Below are positions 45,901 to 53,755 of a stretch of 64,000 bases of DNA, piece by piece. A program made the translations under genes and the position numbers. Origin of the DNA: Kribbella jiaozuonensis (lineage in GTDB: Bacteria > Actinomycetota > Actinomycetes > Propionibacteriales > Kribbellaceae); assembly GCF_005233875.1 (NCBI RefSeq), contig NZ_SZPZ01000004.1, positions 682,001 through 746,000 on the forward strand. The letters run 5' to 3'. The notes under the pieces are model-generated. The model was not told the DNA's origin. It searched no databases and saw only the letters and a program-made list of their open reading frames with translations. How positions within the stretch are numbered: the stretch's first letter is position 1; each line of letters opens with the position of its first letter.

Positions 45901-47280
45901 GTGTCGGATGAATTGATCGGCCGGCTGCGGGGAGCGGTCGCGGGACCTGTGCTGGCGCGCGGGGACGACGGCTTCGCGGAAGAGCTCGCGGGATTCAACC
46001 TCGCGGTTACACACAGTCCTGATGTGGTTGTCGGGCTGACGTCCGAGGACGACGCGGTGGCTGTGGTCCGGGCGGCGGCCGAGACCGGTACGCCGGTTCG
46101 CGTGCTGGCGACGGTGCACGGCGTACCGAACCCGATCCAGGACGGGATCGTGGTGACGACCTCCCGGCTCAAGGGCGTGACGGTCGACCCGCAGACCAGG
46201 ATCGCGCAGATCAACGCCGGCTCCGTGTGGGCCGACGTCATCAGCGCCGCCGCACCGCACGGACTCGCGCCGATCGCGGGCGCATCCGAGGTCGTCGGCT
46301 GCATCGGGTACACGCTCGGCGGTGGACTCGGCCCGCTGGCCCGGACCTACGGCTTCTCGTCCGACTGGGCGCGCGGATTCCGCGTCGTGACCGCGGCCGG
46401 CGAGGTCGTCACGGCCAACGCCGACGAGCACGCAGACCTGTTCTGGGCATTGCGCGGCGGAAAGGGCGGCTTCGGCATCGTCACGTCGATGGACTTCGAG
46501 CTCGTCGAGCTGAGCACGCTGTACGGCGGTTCGGTGTTCTTCGACGCGGAGCACATTGCTCCCGTGCTGAACACCTGGACCGAGTGGACCAGGACGTTGC
46601 CGGAGAACGCGAACTCGTCGGTCGTGATCCTGCGCCTCCCGCCGCTCGACTTCATCCCGGAACCGCTGCGCGGCAAGACCGTGCTCAACGTGCGTTTCGC
46701 GTACGTCGGTGATGTGGCCGAGGGCAAGCAATTGTTCCAGCCGATCCGGGACGCCGGTACGACGCTGATCGATGCGCTCGGCGAGATGCCGGCCAGCGAC
46801 ATCCCGCTGATCCACAACGACCCGAAGGACCCGACGCCGTCGTGGGACCGCGGGATGATGCTCGACGCGATCGATGCCGACTTCATCGCGGCCTTCCTCG
46901 AGGCGGCCGGTCCGGAGCAGCAGCTCCCGTTGATCGCGGTCGAGGTCCGGCATCTCGGCGGCGCGACGGCACGCGACGTACCCGAGGGCAGTGCGGTCGG
47001 CGGCCGTGGCGGGGCGGGCACGATGACGCTGATCGGCGTACCGGATCCGAGCCTGTTCGAAAAGGTGCTTCCGGCAACGGTCGACGGGCTGATCGCGAAG
47101 CTCTCGCCGTGGATCAGTCAGCAGACCACGGTGAACTTCGCGGGCGGGTTCGCGCTGCCGGGATCGTACGAGGCGTCCTGGCCGGCGGACACGTTCGCGC
47201 GGCTGGCCGAAGTACGCGCCGATTACGACCCCGACACGCTCTTCCCGTTCGGACCTCGCCAGGAGAACTCGGGTTCGTAG
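45901..47280 (+). CDS. FAD-binding (PCMH-type) oxidoreductase
   Basis: The 459-residue flavoprotein of the BBE-like family has PCMH FAD-binding parts VVVGLTSEDDAVAVVRAAAETGTPV and GASEVVGCIGYTLGGGLGPLARTYGFSSD, and ADLFWALRGGKGGFGIVTSM. The usual covalent-FAD segment RSGGHS is changed to LATVHG, and the C-terminal NY-N motif of BBE enzymes is shortened. It starts with GTG at 45901, in GGAAGCATCGTG. Its end overlaps the convergent epimerase gene by 58 bp. The substrate is unknown; it is unlikely to be covalently flavinylated twice. Confidence 0.87.
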   Translation: MSDELIGRLRGAVAGPVLARGDDGFAEELAGFNLAVTHSPDVVVGLTSEDDAVAVVRAAAETGTPVRVLATVHGVPNPIQDGIVVTTSRLKGVTVDPQTRIAQINAGSVWADVISAAAPHGLAPIAGASEVVGCIGYTLGGGLGPLARTYGFSSDWARGFRVVTAAGEVVTANADEHADLFWALRGGKGGFGIVTSMDFELVELSTLYGGSVFFDAEHIAPVLNTWTEWTRTLPENANSSVVILRLPPLDFIPEPLRGKTVLNVRFAYVGDVAEGKQLFQPIRDAGTTLIDALGEMPASDIPLIHNDPKDPTPSWDRGMMLDAIDADFIAAFLEAAGPEQQLPLIAVEVRHLGGATARDVPEGSAVGGRGGAGTMTLIGVPDPSLFEKVLPATVDGLIAKLSPWISQQTTVNFAGGFALPGSYEASWPADTFARLAEVRADYDPDTLFPFGPRQENSGS

Positions 47281-48107
47281 CCGAGCAGACGCCGCGCCTT
47301 GTCGATCGACAGCAGCGTCTCGTTCGGCCCGAACGGCCGCTTCACCTCCACGCCGGGGAACACCTCGGCGAGGAGTTCCTCGTTGGGCCGGGACATCACG
47401 GTGTCGGCGTTCGCGACGATGAAGACATCGGTCCCGGTCACGTCGTACTCGAGTGCCTTGCGGACCGCCTGTGCCCCGTCGCGGGCGTCGATGTAACCCC
47501 AGAGGTTCCACTTACGGGCCTGGGCGTCGGCGTCGAACGACGGGAAGCGGGCGTAGTCCTCGGGGTACATGACGTTGGAGAAGCGCAGCCCGATCAGCTT
47601 GAGGTCCGGGTGCCACCGGCACAGCTGACGGGCCAGCTCCTCCTCGAGCGTCTTCACCAGCGAGTACGTGCTGTTCGGCCGCGGCGGATAGTCCTCGTCC
47701 ACCGGCACGTACGGCGGGAACTCGTCGAACGGCAGGCCCAGCACGGTCTCGCTCGACGCCCAGACGATGTTCCGGACGCCGGCCCGCAGCGCCGCGGAGA
47801 ACACGTTGTACGTCGCGGTCATGTTGTTGTGGAACGTCGCCGCGTTCGGCCGCAGGCCCGGCGCGGGGATCGCGGCCAGATGCACGACCGCGTCGACGCC
47901 GTCGTGCCGGTCGTCGATCCCCGCGATCGCCTCGTACGTCTGCCCGAAATCGGTCAGATCGAGCCGGGTCGACGTCACGTCGGTGCGCGCCGGCGGAGCC
48001 TGGTCGAGCGCGACCACGTCCCAGCCGTTGTCGTTGAGGTGATCGACCACCGCGCGGCCGAGCTTGCCGCTGCTTCCTGTCACCGCTACCCGTGCCATGT
48101 TCTTCAT
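47223..48107 (-). CDS. NAD-dependent epimerase/dehydratase (extended SDR)
   Basis: The 294-residue extended SDR has the N-terminal VAVTGSSGKLGRAVVDHL (GxxGxxG) motif, DAVVHLAAIPAP and the catalytic Tyr-Lys pair in NSTYSLVKTLEEELA. The cofactor is probably NAD because an Asp follows the second strand (VVALDQAP). The ATG at 48107 (MKNMARV) or three codons inside (MARV) is possible. It is divergent from the aminotransferase with a 23-bp gap, so both genes may have leaderless or overlapping promoters. The substrate, probably a nucleotide sugar or uronate, is unknown. Confidence 0.9.
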   Translation of the reverse strand: MKNMARVAVTGSSGKLGRAVVDHLNDNGWDVVALDQAPPARTDVTSTRLDLTDFGQTYEAIAGIDDRHDGVDAVVHLAAIPAPGLRPNAATFHNNMTATYNVFSAALRAGVRNIVWASSETVLGLPFDEFPPYVPVDEDYPPRPNSTYSLVKTLEEELARQLCRWHPDLKLIGLRFSNVMYPEDYARFPSFDADAQARKWNLWGYIDARDGAQAVRKALEYDVTGTDVFIVANADTVMSRPNEELLAEVFPGVEVKRPFGPNETLLSIDKARRLLGYEPEFSWRGPNGKSVSGS

Positions 48108-48130
48108 CGTTGCAGATTAAAGTTGGTGTC

Positions 48131-49294
48131 GTGAAACTTGCTCAGCGGATGGAACGGCTCGGGACCGAATCGGCCTTCGAGGTGCTGGCCAAGGCGAAGG
48201 CGCTGGAGGCGCAGGGGCGCGAGATCGTGCACCTCGAGATCGGTGAACCCGACTTCGACACCCCGGCGCACGTGATCGCCGCCGCGCAGCAGGCGCTGGA
48301 CAAGGGCTTCACGCACTACGTGCCGGCGCCCGGGATCCCGGAGCTGCGGACCGCGGTGACGGAGTTCCTCGAGCGGACCGGCCGGCTGCGGACCTCGCCG
48401 GACCGGGTGCTGATCACGCCGGGCGCGAAGCCGATCATGTTCTTCACGATCCTCGCGTTGTGCGAGGAGGGTGACGAGGTGTTGTTCCCGGACCCCGGCT
48501 TCCCGATGTACGAGTCGATCGCGTCGTTCGCCGGCGCGAAGGCGGTGCCGGTGCCGCTGCGGGAGGAGAACGGGTTCGTCATCGACCCCGAGGAGCTTCG
48601 GTCGCTGGTGACCGAGCGGACCAAGCTGCTGATTCTCAACTCGCCGCACAACCCCTGCGGCAGCGCGTCGACACCCGAGCAGTTGCAGGCGATCGCCGAG
48701 ATCGCGATCGAGCACGATCTCGTCGTACTCAGCGATGAGGTCTACTGGGCCTTGCGGTACGACGGGGAGCACCACAGCGTGCTGGACGTCGACGGGATGC
48801 GCGAGCGGACGATCCTGCTCGACGGCTGGTCGAAGACGTTCGCGATGACGGGTTGGCGGTTGGGCTTCGGCGTGTTCCCGGAACCGCTGGTCGAGCCGGT
48901 GACGCGACTGATGATCAACTCGGTCTCCTGTACGTCGGCCTTCAGCCAGTACGCCGCGATCGCCGCGCTCGAAGGTCCGTGGGACGACGTCGACCGGATG
49001 CTGGCCGCGTTCCGGGAACGGCGCGAGGTGATCGTGTCCGGGCTGAACGCCGTACCAGGTGTGTCGTGTGTCGAGCCCGGCGGAGCGTTCTACGCGTTCC
49101 CGAACATCAGCGAGCTCGGCATGTCTGCGTCGGAGCTGTCGGATCGCCTGCTCGACGAGGCCGGCGTCGCGTGTCTCCCAGGCACGTCGTTCGGGGGGTA
49201 CGGCGAGAACCATCTGCGCTTCTCGTACGCGAACTCGGTGGAGAACATCCGCCGGGCACTGGACGCATTCACGGAGCTCGTCACATCGGACTGA
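48131..49294 (+). CDS. Class I/II aminotransferase (aspartate-aminotransferase-like)
   Basis: The 387-residue fold-type I PLP enzyme has Lys235 in LLDGWSKTFAMTGWRLG (Schiff base), Asn174 in SPHNPCG, DEVY for the PLP ring and RFSYANS near the C-terminus with the substrate-carboxylate Arg. It belongs to the subgroup of prokaryotic aspartate/aromatic aminotransferases. The GTG at 48131 fits the family N-terminus (KLAQRMERLGTESAFEVL). No ribosome site is visible, consistent with leaderless translation. The AlaX gene follows after 16 bp. Confidence 0.92.
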   Translation: MKLAQRMERLGTESAFEVLAKAKALEAQGREIVHLEIGEPDFDTPAHVIAAAQQALDKGFTHYVPAPGIPELRTAVTEFLERTGRLRTSPDRVLITPGAKPIMFFTILALCEEGDEVLFPDPGFPMYESIASFAGAKAVPVPLREENGFVIDPEELRSLVTERTKLLILNSPHNPCGSASTPEQLQAIAEIAIEHDLVVLSDEVYWALRYDGEHHSVLDVDGMRERTILLDGWSKTFAMTGWRLGFGVFPEPLVEPVTRLMINSVSCTSAFSQYAAIAALEGPWDDVDRMLAAFRERREVIVSGLNAVPGVSCVEPGGAFYAFPNISELGMSASELSDRLLDEAGVACLPGTSFGGYGENHLRFSYANSVENIRRALDAFTELVTSD

Positions 49295-49310
49295 GCTAGA
49301 TTCGGGGACC

Positions 49311-50051
49311 ATGAGCGGCGAGGGGAATCAGCACGGGCATACGCATCGGCTGGATCTGGACGATGCGTCGGTGCGGGAGTGGGATGCGACGGTCGTCGGG
49401 GTGGATCCGGAGCGTGGGATCGTGCTCGACCGGTCCGCGTTCTATCCCGGTGGCGGCGGGCAGCCGCCGGACGAGGGCGTGCTGCTGTGGGGCGGCGTAC
49501 GGACGCGGATCGTCGGGACGGTCCGCGGTGACGGCCTGTATCTGGTGCCGCACGACGGCGACCCGGTGCCTGGCGTCGGTACGGCGGTGCGTGGGGCGCT
49601 GGACGACGAACGGCGTACTCAGCTGATGCGGACCCACTCCGGGCTGCATGTGCTGACCGGCGTGGTGTTCCGTGACTTCGGGGCGCTCGTCACGGGCGGG
49701 AACATGGAGCCGTTGTCGGCGCGGATGGACTTCGACCTGGCCGAAGTACCGCCGGACTTCAAGGAGCGCGTCGCCGAGGCGGTGAACGCGGAGATCCGCA
49801 CCGACCGACGGATCACGGTCAGCAACCTCCCGCGGGACGAGGCGTTCGCGATCCCCGACATCATCCGCACCGCGACGAACCTGCTCCCACCCGACATCGA
49901 GATCGTTCGCATCGTCGACATAGCCGGCCTGGACACCCAAGCCGACGGCGGCACCCACGTCGCCTCCACCGCGCTGATCGGTCAGCTCGAGGTCGTCAAG
50001 ATGGAAAGCAAGGGCAAGGGTTTCCGCCGACTACGAGTGCGGATCAGCTGA
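49311..50051 (+). CDS. Alanyl-tRNA editing protein (AlaX family)
   Basis: The 246-residue trans-editing enzyme clears mischarged Ser- or Gly-tRNA(Ala). It matches the AlaRS editing domain: DRSAFYPGGGGQPPDEG, the first zinc motif HSGLH and the second motif GGTHVASTALIG. In the second motif the usual Cys (CGGTH) is Asp212, while His216 is kept, so zinc binding may be altered. The ATG at 49311 lies 16 bp after the aminotransferase stop, suggesting co-transcription. Length fits AlaX-M. Confidence 0.9.
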   Translation: MSGEGNQHGHTHRLDLDDASVREWDATVVGVDPERGIVLDRSAFYPGGGGQPPDEGVLLWGGVRTRIVGTVRGDGLYLVPHDGDPVPGVGTAVRGALDDERRTQLMRTHSGLHVLTGVVFRDFGALVTGGNMEPLSARMDFDLAEVPPDFKERVAEAVNAEIRTDRRITVSNLPRDEAFAIPDIIRTATNLLPPDIEIVRIVDIAGLDTQADGGTHVASTALIGQLEVVKMESKGKGFRRLRVRIS

Positions 50052-50060
50052 CGGCGATCG

Positions 50061-50435
50061 TTACGAGCGTGCCTTCTTCTTGAGCTCGGCCTCTTGCCGA
50101 CGCACCTCCGCCTGAGTGGCGCGTTCGTGCTCCAGCCAGTCCGGGTTCTCGTCGCGGATGGCCTCGATGTCGTCCGTGGTCAGCGCCTCGGTGATGCCGG
50201 CACGGGCCAGGCCGCTGATCGAGACACCGAGTCTGGCCGCCACCACAGCGCGTGGGTGGGGGCCGGTTCGCCTGAGCTCCTGCAGCCACTCCGGCGGGTC
50301 CGTCTGCAGTGCGTTCAGCTCGTCGCGCGACACAACGCCGTCCTGGAACTCCGCGGGCGTGGCCTCGAGGTACACCCCGAGCTTCTTGGCCGCTGTCGCG
50401 GGCTTCATGGTCTGGGATGTCTTGCGCGCCGTCAT
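50061..50435 (-). CDS. DUF5997 family protein
   Basis: The 124-residue basic, Lys-rich protein matches the actinobacterial DUF5997 family from recall: SQTMKPATAAKKLGVYLEATPAEFQ, VSRDELNALQTDPPEWLQELR, GPHPRAVVAARLGVSISGLARAGI and a Lys-rich tail (AELKKKARS). The middle part looks like a helical DNA-binding or nucleoprotein motif. It is divergent, with a 32-bp gap, from a protein that is only a LysR effector domain. From memory this pairing recurs in actinobacteria. No function is established. Confidence 0.85.
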   Translation of the reverse strand: MTARKTSQTMKPATAAKKLGVYLEATPAEFQDGVVSRDELNALQTDPPEWLQELRRTGPHPRAVVAARLGVSISGLARAGITEALTTDDIEAIRDENPDWLEHERATQAEVRRQEAELKKKARS

Positions 50436-50467
50436 GGGAGCAGCGTAACGCCCGGTAACCTGGCGAC

Positions 50468-51139
50468 GTGACCGGATTCCGGCTGGGCTACGTTCCCGGC
50501 GTGACCCCAGCCAAGTGGGTCCGGATCTGGGCCGAGCGCCTCCCTCGCGTCCCGCTCGAGCTGATCCAGGTCAGCGCAGCGGACGCTCCGGAGCTCGTAC
50601 GCCGTGGTGAGGCCGACGCCGTGCTCCTGCGGCTGCCGATCGACCGGACCGGGCTGCACGCGATCCCGCTGTACGTCGAGCAGACCGTCGTCGTGGTGCC
50701 GAAGGACCACCTGGTCACGGCCGCTGACGAGATCACCGTCGACGACCTGTCGGACGAGCTGATGCTGCACGCGCAGGACGACGTACTGGACTGGGAGCGG
50801 CCGCCGGGGCGGGTGATCGAGGAGCGGCCGGTGCGGACCGGGGACGCGGTCGAGTTGGTTGCTATGGGCACCGGGTTGCTCGTCGTGCCGCAGTCGCTGG
50901 CGCGGTTGCATCATCGCAAGGATCTGACGTACCGGCCGATGACCGGCGTACCGGAGTCGCAGGTTGCGCTCAGCTGGGCGGAGGCTGACGAGACGAGTGA
51001 GCTGGTGGAGCACTTCATCGGAATCGTCCGGGGGCGGACGATGAACAGCACTCGTGGGCCGGCTCCCAAGACCAAGACGGTCAAGCCGAAGAAGCAGATC
51101 CCGGACAGAAGCCGGCAGAAGCCACGGCGCCGTCGCTAG
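50468..51139 (+). CDS. LysR-type substrate-binding domain protein without helix-turn-helix
   Basis: The 223-residue protein is a stand-alone LysR effector domain. FRLGYVPGVTPAKWVRIWAERLPRVPLELIQV starts directly at the first strand, and VVVPKDHLVTAADEITVDDLSDE and GTGLLVVPQSLARLHH are typical later parts. There is no DNA-binding domain. The C-terminal 30 residues are very basic (KTVKPKKQIPDRSRQKPRRRR) and could bind nucleic acid. It starts at GTG. The divergent neighbour is DUF5997. Together the two could form a split regulator, with sensing here and nucleic-acid binding in DUF5997 (inference). Confidence 0.85.
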   Translation: MTGFRLGYVPGVTPAKWVRIWAERLPRVPLELIQVSAADAPELVRRGEADAVLLRLPIDRTGLHAIPLYVEQTVVVVPKDHLVTAADEITVDDLSDELMLHAQDDVLDWERPPGRVIEERPVRTGDAVELVAMGTGLLVVPQSLARLHHRKDLTYRPMTGVPESQVALSWAEADETSELVEHFIGIVRGRTMNSTRGPAPKTKTVKPKKQIPDRSRQKPRRRR

Positions 51140-51144
51140 TCCCA

Positions 51145-51160
51145 AGTTGAGTTCTCAACT
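51145..51160. promoter_or_regulatory. Candidate MarR-type operator before the VOC gene
   Basis: Perfect 7-bp arms AGTTGAG and CTCAACT are separated by TT. The site lies 11 bp upstream of the VOC gene start. TTGA-type palindromes of this form are common MarR-family targets; no MarR gene is adjacent. Confidence 0.55.
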
Positions 51161-51171
51161 ACCATCGGTAC

Positions 51172-51690
51172 ATGGCGATCTTCCGGTTGAACCACGCGGT
51201 CCTGTATGTGCGCGACGTTGCGGCCAGCGTCGCGTTCTACCGAGACGTCCTCGGCTTCGGGTACACCGAGACCGGTGACACGATTCCGGGCGCGGCGTTC
51301 CTGCGGGCGCCGGGGTCTAGCAACGACCACGACCTCGGGCTGTTCCAGATCGGGTCGCAGGCGGGTTCGTCCGGCGCCGGGCGGACGACGGTCGGGCTCT
51401 ACCACCTGGCCTGGGAGGTCGACACCCTCGGCGACCTCGAGGACCTCGCCGCCAAGCTGAGCGAGCACGACGCGCTGGTCGGCGCCTCGGACCACGGCAC
51501 GACGAAGTCGCTGTACGGCAAGGACCCCGACGGGCTCGAGTTCGAGATCGTCTGGATCATCCCCGCCGACCTGCTCACCGACGACGACCGCAACAAGACC
51601 GGCATCGCGCGGCTCAACCTCCCCGCCGAGATCGAGAAGTACGGCCGCGACGCCCGCAGCGGCGTAGGCATCTCCCGCGTCCTGGGCTGA
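51172..51690 (+). CDS. VOC-family dioxygenase-like protein (catechol-2,3-dioxygenase type)
   Basis: The 172-residue protein is built of two VOC modules. Metal-ligand candidates are His in RLNHAVLYVRDVAASVAFYRDVLGF, His in VGLYHLAWEV and Glu in DPDGLEFEIVW, the spacing seen in type I extradiol dioxygenases. It is smaller than classical catechol 2,3-dioxygenase, like many actinobacterial single-domain versions. A strong palindrome lies right before its start, suggesting repression by a MarR-type protein encoded elsewhere. It is convergent with the GMC gene. Confidence 0.88.
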   Translation: MAIFRLNHAVLYVRDVAASVAFYRDVLGFGYTETGDTIPGAAFLRAPGSSNDHDLGLFQIGSQAGSSGAGRTTVGLYHLAWEVDTLGDLEDLAAKLSEHDALVGASDHGTTKSLYGKDPDGLEFEIVWIIPADLLTDDDRNKTGIARLNLPAEIEKYGRDARSGVGISRVLG

Positions 51691-51693
51691 CCT

Positions 51694-53676
51694 TCACTTT
51701 ACGATCTGGCCGGCGATTCGCAGGGAGTTGGCGAGGACGGTTAGGACCGGGTTGACGCCTCCGTTGGTGACGTGGAGGGAGGCGTCGGCGATCCAGAGGT
51801 TGTCGTGGCCCCAGATGCGGCCTTGGGGGTCTGTTACCGAGTGAGCTGGGTCGGTGCCCATGCGGCACGAGCCGGCCTGATGTTGTCCGCTGCTTGCCCG
51901 GCCCAGCGTGCCGACGCCACCGACCGCCGTCCGGATCGCGCCGGCCTCCTCCAGCCACGCTTTGGCCTTCGCGCTCATGAAGCCGTGGGCGCGGACATCC
52001 TCCGGGTGGATCGATCCACTCGTCACCACGACCGGATTGCCGAACCGGTCGACCACCGACGGATCCACCCGGACCCGCGACTCGGCCGACGACACCTCCT
52101 GGATCGGCCCGACGACGCGCAGCATCCGTCGTACCTCTCGCCGCATCGCCTGCTTGCTCGCCGCCCCGGCCCGCGGGATCAACCCAGCTCCGGTCAGATA
52201 GTCGTACGTCGCGGCCGGCGTCGGCACGAACTCGTTCGCGAGCATCCCGCCGCCGACGATCCCGTCGTTCCCGTGCCGGAAGTCGCAGGTCGCGATCGAC
52301 GCGCCCGGCCCAACGAGATCGACCACCTCGTCCTCGAACAGCCCGACCGCACCGGCGTACACATGCGCATGCAGATGCCGCCCGACCTGGTCCTGGTTGT
52401 TCCCGATCCCATCAGGCTCGCCGTCGTGCGCGCTGTTCAGCAGCAGCCGCGGCGTCTCCGATGCACCCGCGGCGACGACGACCTCGTCGCAGGAAACGGT
52501 CCGGCGCCAGATCCCGCCGTACCCATCGCTTGCGACCAGCGCGACGCCAGTGACGCGGCCGCCGGAGGTGACGAGCCGCTCGGCCGTGGTCTCGGTGACC
52601 AACGTGCAGTTGCCGGTCGCGAGCGCGGCCGGGAGCGCGGTGTTGTGCGTCCCGTTCTTCGCGTCGACCGGACAAGCGAACCCGACGCACAGCCCGCACC
52701 GCACGCAGCCCGAGCGTCCTTGGTAGTCGACCGAGTTGATCAGCAGCGGTACGTCGAGGATCCCCCAGCCCAACCGCTCCGCCGCCGCGGACAACAGCTC
52801 GGCCGGACCGGTCCGCGGCATCGGAGGCATCGGCAACGGGATCGACCGCGGCTCGTGCCACAGATCCACCCCTCCACCACTCACCCCGAACCGCTGCTCG
52901 GCCAACGAGTAGTACGGCTCCAGGTCGTCGTACGAAATCGGCCAGTCGGCAAGCGCGCTGCCCTCCGGTACGCCGTACGTCGTCGCCATCCGGAAGTCCC
53001 GCGGCACGAACCGCCACGCCTGCGCGCCGTACACGCGCGTCCCACCGCCGACCGTGAACGCGTTGTTGCCCCACCCACCATCGGGCGGCAGCACCTGACT
53101 CCGCACACCGTCCACCACCGAGATCCGAGGCCGCCCTGCCGGATCCGGATCTGTCAGCGCGGGCAGTCCGGCGACCGACCGCGGATTCCGCAAGTGATCG
53201 CGCGCGAGCGACTCCGTCGACGGATAGCGACCCAACTCCACCACGAGCACCGACCGCCCCGACTCCGCCAGCACCTGCGCCGCCGCTCCCCCGCCGGCGC
53301 CCGAGCCGATCACGATCGCGTCGTACCGATCCGCCAACTCCGACCGCGGCGTGATCGCCAACTCGGTCTGCTCCGTCGCGAAGTCGCCGGTCTGCCACCC
53401 GACCATCCCCCACGCCGCCGGCTCCGCGTAGTACCCCTGCGCCACCAGCCGAACGAGCCACGCACCGTCGGCGTCCGCCAAGGCGCCCTCAAGCCCAGCA
53501 GCCTCAGCAACCGCCAGCCCGCGCTCCACCCGCGGCAGCCAGTCCGGCCGGTCCTCGGCCAGCACCCGCTCGACGAACCCGACCACTCCGCCCGCCGCGG
53601 ACGGAAACTCATCCGCCGGTACGACCAGCTCCGCCAGTCGCTCGAGCACGATCCGTTGCTGTTCAGAAAGGGCCAC
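51694..53676 (-). CDS. GMC oxidoreductase fused to a Gluconate_2-dh3 domain
   Basis: The 660-residue protein starts with about 110 residues resembling the gluconate-2-dehydrogenase subunit 3 (EQQRIVLERLAELVVPADEFPSAAGG). A GMC flavoprotein with the FAD motif DAIVIGSGAGGGAAAQVLAESG follows. A four-Cys cluster lies in CVRCGLCVGFACPVDAK, and the C-terminal catalytic pair is in ASLHVTNGGVNPVLTVLAN. In FAD-GADH complexes these parts are separate gamma and alpha subunits. The GTG at 53676 has AAAGGA 7 nt upstream and is preferred to a TTG two codons earlier. It is divergent from an aldo-keto reductase, with a TetR site between. Confidence 0.9.
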   Translation of the reverse strand: MALSEQQRIVLERLAELVVPADEFPSAAGGVVGFVERVLAEDRPDWLPRVERGLAVAEAAGLEGALADADGAWLVRLVAQGYYAEPAAWGMVGWQTGDFATEQTELAITPRSELADRYDAIVIGSGAGGGAAAQVLAESGRSVLVVELGRYPSTESLARDHLRNPRSVAGLPALTDPDPAGRPRISVVDGVRSQVLPPDGGWGNNAFTVGGGTRVYGAQAWRFVPRDFRMATTYGVPEGSALADWPISYDDLEPYYSLAEQRFGVSGGGVDLWHEPRSIPLPMPPMPRTGPAELLSAAAERLGWGILDVPLLINSVDYQGRSGCVRCGLCVGFACPVDAKNGTHNTALPAALATGNCTLVTETTAERLVTSGGRVTGVALVASDGYGGIWRRTVSCDEVVVAAGASETPRLLLNSAHDGEPDGIGNNQDQVGRHLHAHVYAGAVGLFEDEVVDLVGPGASIATCDFRHGNDGIVGGGMLANEFVPTPAATYDYLTGAGLIPRAGAASKQAMRREVRRMLRVVGPIQEVSSAESRVRVDPSVVDRFGNPVVVTSGSIHPEDVRAHGFMSAKAKAWLEEAGAIRTAVGGVGTLGRASSGQHQAGSCRMGTDPAHSVTDPQGRIWGHDNLWIADASLHVTNGGVNPVLTVLANSLRIAGQIVK

Positions 53677-53716
53677 GGGCAAATCCTTTCACGCACTCGG
53701 CTGGTTCGCATGGTTT

Positions 53717-53732
53717 GTACTTGCCGGTCCAT
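53717..53732. promoter_or_regulatory. Candidate TetR operator in the GMC/aldo-keto reductase divergent promoter
   Basis: GTACTTGCCGGTCCAT matches 14 of 16 positions of the site at 55430-55445, upstream of the TetR gene. With the preceding T it forms an imperfect palindrome TG-N-AC...GT-N-CA. Confidence 0.6.
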
Positions 53733-53755
53733 TTTTGCCGAGCGACGCTGGGGGC

